A stretch of DNA of 64,000 bases from UBA9160 sp035489755 (GTDB taxonomy: Bacteria; Myxococcota_A; UBA9160): positions 1 to 64,000 of the forward strand of contig DATGZK010000010.1 of the NCBI GenBank assembly GCA_035489755.1, read 5' to 3'. Position numbers and translations under genes: made by a program. Positions 59,342-64,000 of this stretch are shown in pieces; position 1 is the first letter of the stretch, and each line of letters begins with the position of its first letter. The notes under the pieces are model-generated. The model saw nothing but the letters and a program-made list of their open reading frames with translations, searched no databases and was not told the DNA's origin.

Positions 59342-60550
59342 ATGGGCGATTGGCTGCAAAAGCAACTCGCGCGCCGTCCGTGGTGGATGAACGCGCTTCT
59401 CATCTTCTGTGTGTACATGGCTTTCATCTATGAGCCGTGGGACCTCTTCGTAAAACCCGTCTCCCGCGACGCGGAGGTGTTCCTCGGCTACGCGTTCCAT
59501 GGCTGGGCTGCCAAGCTCACGACGCCGCTTCACTGGTTCATTTATGGCGCTGGCGCCTACGGCTTCTGGCGCATGCGGCCGTGGATGCACCCCTGGGCGG
59601 CGCTGTACGCCCTCCAAGTGGCGCTTAGTCTGTGCATCTGGAGTGTGCGGACGTCGCCGGGCTTCGGTGGCTGGGCCGTCGGGCTTGCCGCGCTGGGTCT
59701 CGTGGGCGCGCTCGCCGTCGCGCTCTGGCGCAGCCGCTTGCTATTCCAGCGCCAGCCCGCCGCCCTCTCGCAGCGCTACCCGGGCTGGGCGGTCGTGACA
59801 GGCGCGTCGGCGGGCATCGGCGCCGAGTTCGCTCGCCAGCTTGCGCGGGCGGGATTCTCGTGTGTCCTCACCGCGCGGCGCGAGGACCGGCTGCGGGCCC
59901 TCGCCCTTGAGCTAGAGAAGGAATGCGGTGTCGCGACCCGTGTGGTTGCCGTCGACCTGGCGACGCAGAAGGGACCGGCGGAGCTCGCCGCGGCGCTGGG
60001 CGATCTCGAGGTCGGTGTCCTCGTGAACAACGCGGGCTTCGGCTTGTCGGGCCGCTTCGACAAGCAGGATGCCGACCGGCTGGCGGAGATGGTGGCACTC
60101 AATTGCACGACCCCGGTCGTCGTGACACGGCTTCTCCTCCCGCGCATGCTCGAGCGCGGCCGCGGCGCCATCGTGATCACTGGATCGGTTGCCGGCCGCC
60201 AACCGCTTCCCTTGCACGCCGTGTACGCCGCCACCAAAGCCTTCGACCTCCTGTTCGGGGAGGCGCTTTGGTCGGAGCTCCGTGGACGTGGGATCGATGT
60301 GCTCGTGGTGGAGCCGGGCTCTACGGAAAGTGAGTTCCACGATGTGGCAGGTGAGCTCCCGCACGCGGCCGAGCCGGCTGCGAACGTCGTCGCAACCGCG
60401 CTCGCGGCGCTGGGCCAGCAGCCCTCGGTGATTTCTGGCTGGTTCAACTGGCTGCGCGCCCACCTGGGACAGCGCCTCATGCCGCACTCCCTGATCGCTC
60501 TCGCCGCCCATCGCGTGACCGAGAACTACACCCCCCCGGAGATGCGTTAG
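59342..60550 (+). CDS. Membrane-anchored short-chain dehydrogenase
   Basis: 402 residues: an N-terminal region with about four hydrophobic segments (15-35, 50-65, 80-100, 108-130) followed by a complete SDR domain from about 145: TGASAGIGAEFA, VLVNNAGFG, VITGSVAG and YAATKAFDLLF (YxxxK). Classical SDRs of about 250 residues lack the membrane part, so this is a fusion that places the reductase on the membrane, consistent with a lipid-like substrate. ATG 59342 follows GGAGG with 7-nt spacing. The MscS gene begins 1 base after its stop. Confidence 0.82.
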   Translation: MGDWLQKQLARRPWWMNALLIFCVYMAFIYEPWDLFVKPVSRDAEVFLGYAFHGWAAKLTTPLHWFIYGAGAYGFWRMRPWMHPWAALYALQVALSLCIWSVRTSPGFGGWAVGLAALGLVGALAVALWRSRLLFQRQPAALSQRYPGWAVVTGASAGIGAEFARQLARAGFSCVLTARREDRLRALALELEKECGVATRVVAVDLATQKGPAELAAALGDLEVGVLVNNAGFGLSGRFDKQDADRLAEMVALNCTTPVVVTRLLLPRMLERGRGAIVITGSVAGRQPLPLHAVYAATKAFDLLFGEALWSELRGRGIDVLVVEPGSTESEFHDVAGELPHAAEPAANVVATALAALGQQPSVISGWFNWLRAHLGQRLMPHSLIALAAHRVTENYTPPEMR

Positions 60551-60551
60551 C

Positions 60552-63053
60552 GTGGTGCACCGGCGATGCGGCCGCGTGGCGGCCGCCGCCCTCGCTCTTC
60601 TTTGGGGAGCGGGACTCGCAACGCCCCTTCCCGCGCCTGCCGCGCCGCCGCCCTCTCAAGCAGCGATACCTGCGACGCAAGCGGCGCCGCCTGCGGCCCA
60701 AGGAGCCGCTCCTGCGACACCGGGCGCGCCGGCCGAGCTGCCGCCGACGATCGCCGTGCCCGACATCGCGAGTCGCGCAGAGGAGCTCTCGACGTATCTC
60801 CGTTCGGTGGAGGCGGGGCTAACACCTAGCCCGCAGATCAAGGCGATTGAGGAGAGCATTCCAGACCTCAGCGATCGGGACGCCGAGCAGCTCGCCGATA
60901 TGGACCGCACGCTCGAGCAAGGGCCGCAGCTCCACGTGCTGGAGGCGCTCCTGCGCACCTGGGCGCGCACCCGCAGCGATATCGCGACCAGCAACAACTT
61001 GCTCACCGACCAAGCGAAGCGGCTCGAGGATCTGGTCGGCGAGCTTGGCAGGCGCCGGGACCTTTGGCGACGCACCCAGGAAGACGCACGCGCTTCAGCC
61101 GCGCCGGATCCCGTTCTCGACCGGGTGCAAGAGAGTCTTGCGGCCATTTCCGCAACGCAAAAGAGCGTCGATAAGTGGAGGGCCGAGATCCTGGCGATGC
61201 AGGATAAGGTCACGCGTGAGCTGGCACTCGTGGATGATGCGATGAGCCGTCTCACCGCGTATCGCAAGCAGACTGTGGGAAAGATCCTGGTCCGGGACAG
61301 CCATCCGGTCTGGGCGATTGACTTGTCGGGCCGGACCCGCGGTCGCCTTCTGTTTCACGTGAAAGATGAGTTTCGGTCGGACGCCAAGGATTTTCGTGAG
61401 TATGCAGCGGACAATCAGGCGCGTCTTGTGCTGCAGCTGCTGGTCTTCTTGGTCCTCGCGGCGCTGTTTCGAAGCGGCCGCGCGCACGCGCGCCGGATGG
61501 TCGAGCGTGAACCGGCGCTCGAGCCGGCGACGCGCGTCTTCCAGCTCCCTTACTCGAGCGCGTTCCTCTTGACGGCACTCGCGACGGTGCAGATTCATCC
61601 CGCGCTCCCCGATATGGCACTCCAAGCTGTCGCGCTAATCGCCCTGGTGCCGGTCTTTCGTGTCGTGCGCGCTTACATGCATCCGGGATTCGTACCTGGA
61701 CTCTACGTCTTCGCTGGCTTCTTTCTGACCGATCGGATCCGCTGGGTCTGCTCTGCGGCGCCGGCCCTCGAACAAATGCTCTTTCTTGCGGAGATGATGA
61801 CCGGCTGCGCGCTGATGGCGTGGATCTTAAGACCAGCGCGCCTCGATAACGTCGAGCTCCACGAGGCTGAGGTCGTGGCGCTTCGGCGGATTGGAATCGC
61901 GGCGCGCATCTTGCTTTTTGGCTTCGGGGTAGCGCTGGTGACGGGCGCCTGCGGCTTCATGCAGCTCGGCCGGCTGCTCGGCGGCGGAGCGCTGAGTGCC
62001 GTCTACGCCGCGCTTCTGCTCTATGCCTCCCTGCGCGCAGCTCAAGGACTCGTGACCTACGGCCTGCGGACAAGGCTGCTGCGGCGCCTGCGCACGGTGG
62101 AGCTGAGCCGCGAGCTGATCGAGCGGCACGTGAATCGCGCGCTGGTTTTCGCCGCGGTTTTGGGGTGGCTTGCGTGGGTGCTGTTCAAGCTCGAACTGGC
62201 TGGGCCCGCGCGCGCTCTCGTGGAGTCGATTCTTGCGATCCCCGTTGCGCCGGGGACCGAGCTTGCCATAACGCTCGGAAACCTCTTTGCGTTTGCGCTC
62301 ACGGTGTACATCGCGTGGCTGGTCTCGCGCTTGGTTCGCTTCGCGTTGCACGAGGAGGTTTTGCCGCGGTTCTCGCTCGCGCGCGGAGTGGCCTACGCCA
62401 TCACGACCATCATGACCTATGTCCTGCTGATCGGAGGCTTTCTGGTGGCGCTGGGCGTCTTGGGCGTCAACCTCAACCGCGCGAGCCTTCTGGCCGGCGC
62501 GCTCGGCGTGGGCGTCGGCTTTGGTCTTCAAAACGTAGTGAACAATTTCGTGTCGGGTCTGATTCTGCTTCTTGAGCGACCGATCCAGGTGGGCGACACC
62601 GTACAGATTGGAGACCTCATGGGCGTTGTGAATCACATCGGGATCCGCTCAAGCACGGTGCGCACGGGTCAGGGCTCGGAGGTGATCGTGCCCAACGGGA
62701 CTCTCATCTCCGAGCGCGTGACCAACTGGACGCTCTCCGACCAGATGCGCAGAATCGACTTGACCCTCGGTGTGGGATACGGGGTAGACCCAGAGCGGGT
62801 GCTCGCGATCCTCGTGGAAGTCGCGCAGGCCCATCCGAACGTGCTGCCGCTCCCCGCGCCGACAGCGCTGTTCCGCGGCTTTGGGCCGAGCACACTCGAC
62901 TTCCAGCTGAGTGCATGGACGAATCAGCCCGACGGCTGGGTGCAGGTCAAAAGTGAGCTTGGGATCTCGGTGTATCGCAGGCTTCAAGCCGAGGGCATCG
63001 AGATCCCCTACCCCCAGCAGGACGTTCACGTCCGCACCGTCCCCAAAACCTAA
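60552..63053 (+). CDS. Large mechanosensitive channel of the MscS superfamily (MscK/MscM-like)
   Basis: 833 residues. A signal peptide (about 1-32), a low-complexity Ala/Pro/Gln-rich linker to residue 60, a periplasmic coiled-coil-like region (60-290), then many transmembrane helices and the MscS core from about 595. The pore helix has LLAGALGVGVGFGLQNVVNNFVSGL; the beta-domain has ERPIQVGDTVQIGDLMGVV and VIVPNGTLISERVTNW. Large MscK/MscM proteins respond to osmotic downshock or ions. GTG 60552 directly follows the SDR gene, suggesting co-transcription. Confidence 0.9.
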   Translation: MVHRRCGRVAAAALALLWGAGLATPLPAPAAPPPSQAAIPATQAAPPAAQGAAPATPGAPAELPPTIAVPDIASRAEELSTYLRSVEAGLTPSPQIKAIEESIPDLSDRDAEQLADMDRTLEQGPQLHVLEALLRTWARTRSDIATSNNLLTDQAKRLEDLVGELGRRRDLWRRTQEDARASAAPDPVLDRVQESLAAISATQKSVDKWRAEILAMQDKVTRELALVDDAMSRLTAYRKQTVGKILVRDSHPVWAIDLSGRTRGRLLFHVKDEFRSDAKDFREYAADNQARLVLQLLVFLVLAALFRSGRAHARRMVEREPALEPATRVFQLPYSSAFLLTALATVQIHPALPDMALQAVALIALVPVFRVVRAYMHPGFVPGLYVFAGFFLTDRIRWVCSAAPALEQMLFLAEMMTGCALMAWILRPARLDNVELHEAEVVALRRIGIAARILLFGFGVALVTGACGFMQLGRLLGGGALSAVYAALLLYASLRAAQGLVTYGLRTRLLRRLRTVELSRELIERHVNRALVFAAVLGWLAWVLFKLELAGPARALVESILAIPVAPGTELAITLGNLFAFALTVYIAWLVSRLVRFALHEEVLPRFSLARGVAYAITTIMTYVLLIGGFLVALGVLGVNLNRASLLAGALGVGVGFGLQNVVNNFVSGLILLLERPIQVGDTVQIGDLMGVVNHIGIRSSTVRTGQGSEVIVPNGTLISERVTNWTLSDQMRRIDLTLGVGYGVDPERVLAILVEVAQAHPNVLPLPAPTALFRGFGPSTLDFQLSAWTNQPDGWVQVKSELGISVYRRLQAEGIEIPYPQQDVHVRTVPKT

Positions 63054-63113
63054 GGCGCCGAGTGCGACAGACGGCCGCACTTCGCGCGTGTGCCGAGACG
63101 CTTTGTCCCGCGC

Positions 63114-63596
63114 CTAGCGCGAGGGCGGCTCCTTCTCAAGGAGCGCCATCAGGTCGAAGCTCGAGACGATTCCCACCAGCGCTCCGTCTTCTGCGATCAG
63201 CACGCGGTGGATGCGGTTCTGGCGGAGTGTGCGCGCGATCTCCTCCACCGGAGCATCGGGCGGGAATGTGAGCGCCCCTTCGGTCATCACTTCGGAGACC
63301 GTTCGCGAGGCCATCCGATTCTGGAAATCCTCCGGCCCGTTCGACCAATCGGGACCGGAGAACTCTGCGAGGTCCCGGTAGTAATGGGCCTCCGAGAGCA
63401 CGGTGTCCTGCTCCTCGGCGGCGCCGCGCAAGAGATCGCGAGCCGAAAGCACGCCAATGACGCGACCGTCGGCGTCCACCACCGGCGCGCCATTGATCTC
63501 TTCCTCGACGAAGAGCCGCTGCGCGTCGAGCAAGGAGGCGTCGGCTTCAATCGTAACCACCTGGGTCTGCATCACCTCGCGGGCGAGCACGCTCAT
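63114..63596 (-). CDS. Two-CBS-domain protein
   Basis: 160 residues made of two CBS motifs in tandem: residues 5-60 (REVMQTQVVTIEADASLLDA ... GAPVVDADGRVIGVLSARDLL) and 95-155 (SEVMTEGALTFPPDAPVEEIA ... HRVLIAEDGALVGIVSSFDLM), with a linker of about 35 residues. CBS pairs bind adenosine nucleotides and act as energy or ion sensors. It has no effector domain, so it would regulate a partner in trans. ATG 63596 follows AGGAGG with 8-nt spacing. It converges with the MscS gene. Confidence 0.88.
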   Translation of the reverse strand: MSVLAREVMQTQVVTIEADASLLDAQRLFVEEEINGAPVVDADGRVIGVLSARDLLRGAAEEQDTVLSEAHYYRDLAEFSGPDWSNGPEDFQNRMASRTVSEVMTEGALTFPPDAPVEEIARTLRQNRIHRVLIAEDGALVGIVSSFDLMALLEKEPPSR

Positions 63597-63651
63597 CGCA
63601 AGTCCTCCTAGGGAGGGGCATTGCAGAAGCCGTGCCAAGGCCCCCGGAGCG

Positions 63652-64000
63652 CTAACGCATGTAGGCGGACGCTAGGGCGTCGACGTACTCGTTCCAGCGC
63701 GAGCCGTCGTGGGCGCGGATCCAGCGCAGGCGGGCCTTGGGATGTGCACGCGCCAGAGCGTAGAGCCTCTTCACGAGCTCAAGGTTCTTGATTTCACCGG
63801 TCTTGCGTCGCCAGCCGCGAGCCTCCCAGCCCGCCGCCCATTCATTGACCGTCTTCACGCAAAGCTCGCTGTCGGAATAGACGGTCACCTCCGCGTCTTG
63901 CGGCAGCATGCCAAACGCTTCGATCAGCGCGGTGAGTTCCATTCGGTTGTTCGTGGTCTCGGGGTCGACGCCGCTCTTCTGTGCGCGGATCACATCATTC
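63652..64000 (-). CDS. rnhA: Ribonuclease HI (5' end outside window)
   Basis: C-terminal 116 codons or so of RNase HI: TTNNRMELTALIEAF (catalytic Glu), VYSDSELCVKTVNEWAAGW (catalytic Asp), and a terminal RWIRAHDGSRWNEYVDALA with the His and final Asp. The first catalytic Asp lies beyond the right edge. RNase HI degrades RNA in RNA-DNA hybrids. The downstream CBS gene is on the same strand 55 bases away. Confidence 0.93.
   Translation of the reverse strand, partial: NDVIRAQKSGVDPETTNNRMELTALIEAFGMLPQDAEVTVYSDSELCVKTVNEWAAGWEARGWRRKTGEIKNLELVKRLYALARAHPKARLRWIRAHDGSRWNEYVDALASAYMR

Noticed and set aside
60640..60740. Repeated Ala/Pro/Gln-rich coding segment in the MscS gene, considered as a tandem DNA repeat
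   Set aside because: The repeats are imperfect and look like a low-complexity periplasmic linker rather than a mobile or structural DNA repeat.

Overview
The window is high-GC, densely coding DNA from an aerobic, probably Gram-negative bacterium. A myxobacterial or wider 'deltaproteobacterial'-type host fits best. Pointers are a TIGR02265-like protein (a family known mainly from Myxococcus), oxygen-dependent HemF, an OpcA-containing pentose-phosphate operon, F420-type LLM oxidoreductases and many acyl-CoA dehydrogenases. This assignment is inference. I see no tRNA, rRNA, CRISPR array, insertion sequence or phage gene.

Layout. 0-4.6 kb: a stand-alone rplC (L3) followed by rlmE, two VOC proteins, rimO and a methyltransferase. 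4.7-7.2 kb: a REC-GGDEF-EAL c-di-GMP protein and DedA. 7.4-13.4 kb: rpiA-zwf-opcA-pgl-glk plus one unknown gene, with successive 4-base overlaps. 13.4-16 kb: a TIGR02265-like protein, a diiron protein and a decayed methyltransferase. 16.2-23 kb: a surface-glycan locus (glycosidase-GT2 fusion, ABC exporter, GT-B-like protein, secreted helical protein).

23.2-32.4 kb and 41.9-51.2 kb carry a sterol or steroid-acid catabolic gene set. It comprises a KstR-like TetR regulator, a KshA/DAF36-like Rieske oxygenase, two DUF35 proteins, two Ltp-type thiolase-fold proteins lacking catalytic residues, two acyl-CoA ligases (one FadD19-like), four acyl-CoA dehydrogenases (two as an adjacent pair), an F420-type LLM oxidoreductase, an EchA19-like hydratase, a CYP125/142-like P450 and its ferredoxin. 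The content mirrors the Mycobacterium tuberculosis Rv3515c-Rv3526 region. Three sites fit the mycobacterial KstR operator TNNAACNNGTTNNA (two exactly, one with a single mismatch). They lie before the regulator operon, between the LLM and dehydrogenase units, and before the hydratase, each overlapping a predicted -10 element. This apparent KstR-type regulon outside the Actinobacteria is the most interesting content of the window.

Between and after these blocks are a DJ-1/GlxA pair, hemF, a TPP enzyme, a CX5R phosphatase, a GH84 hexosaminidase, a TetR gene with a perfect 17-bp palindrome upstream, an alpha/beta hydrolase, galK, DoxX, ChrA, two aldo/keto reductases, SDRs, a lactonase-like MBL protein, a third TetR/VOC pair, an RluA-family synthase, a large MscS channel, a CBS protein and the start of rnhA at the right edge.
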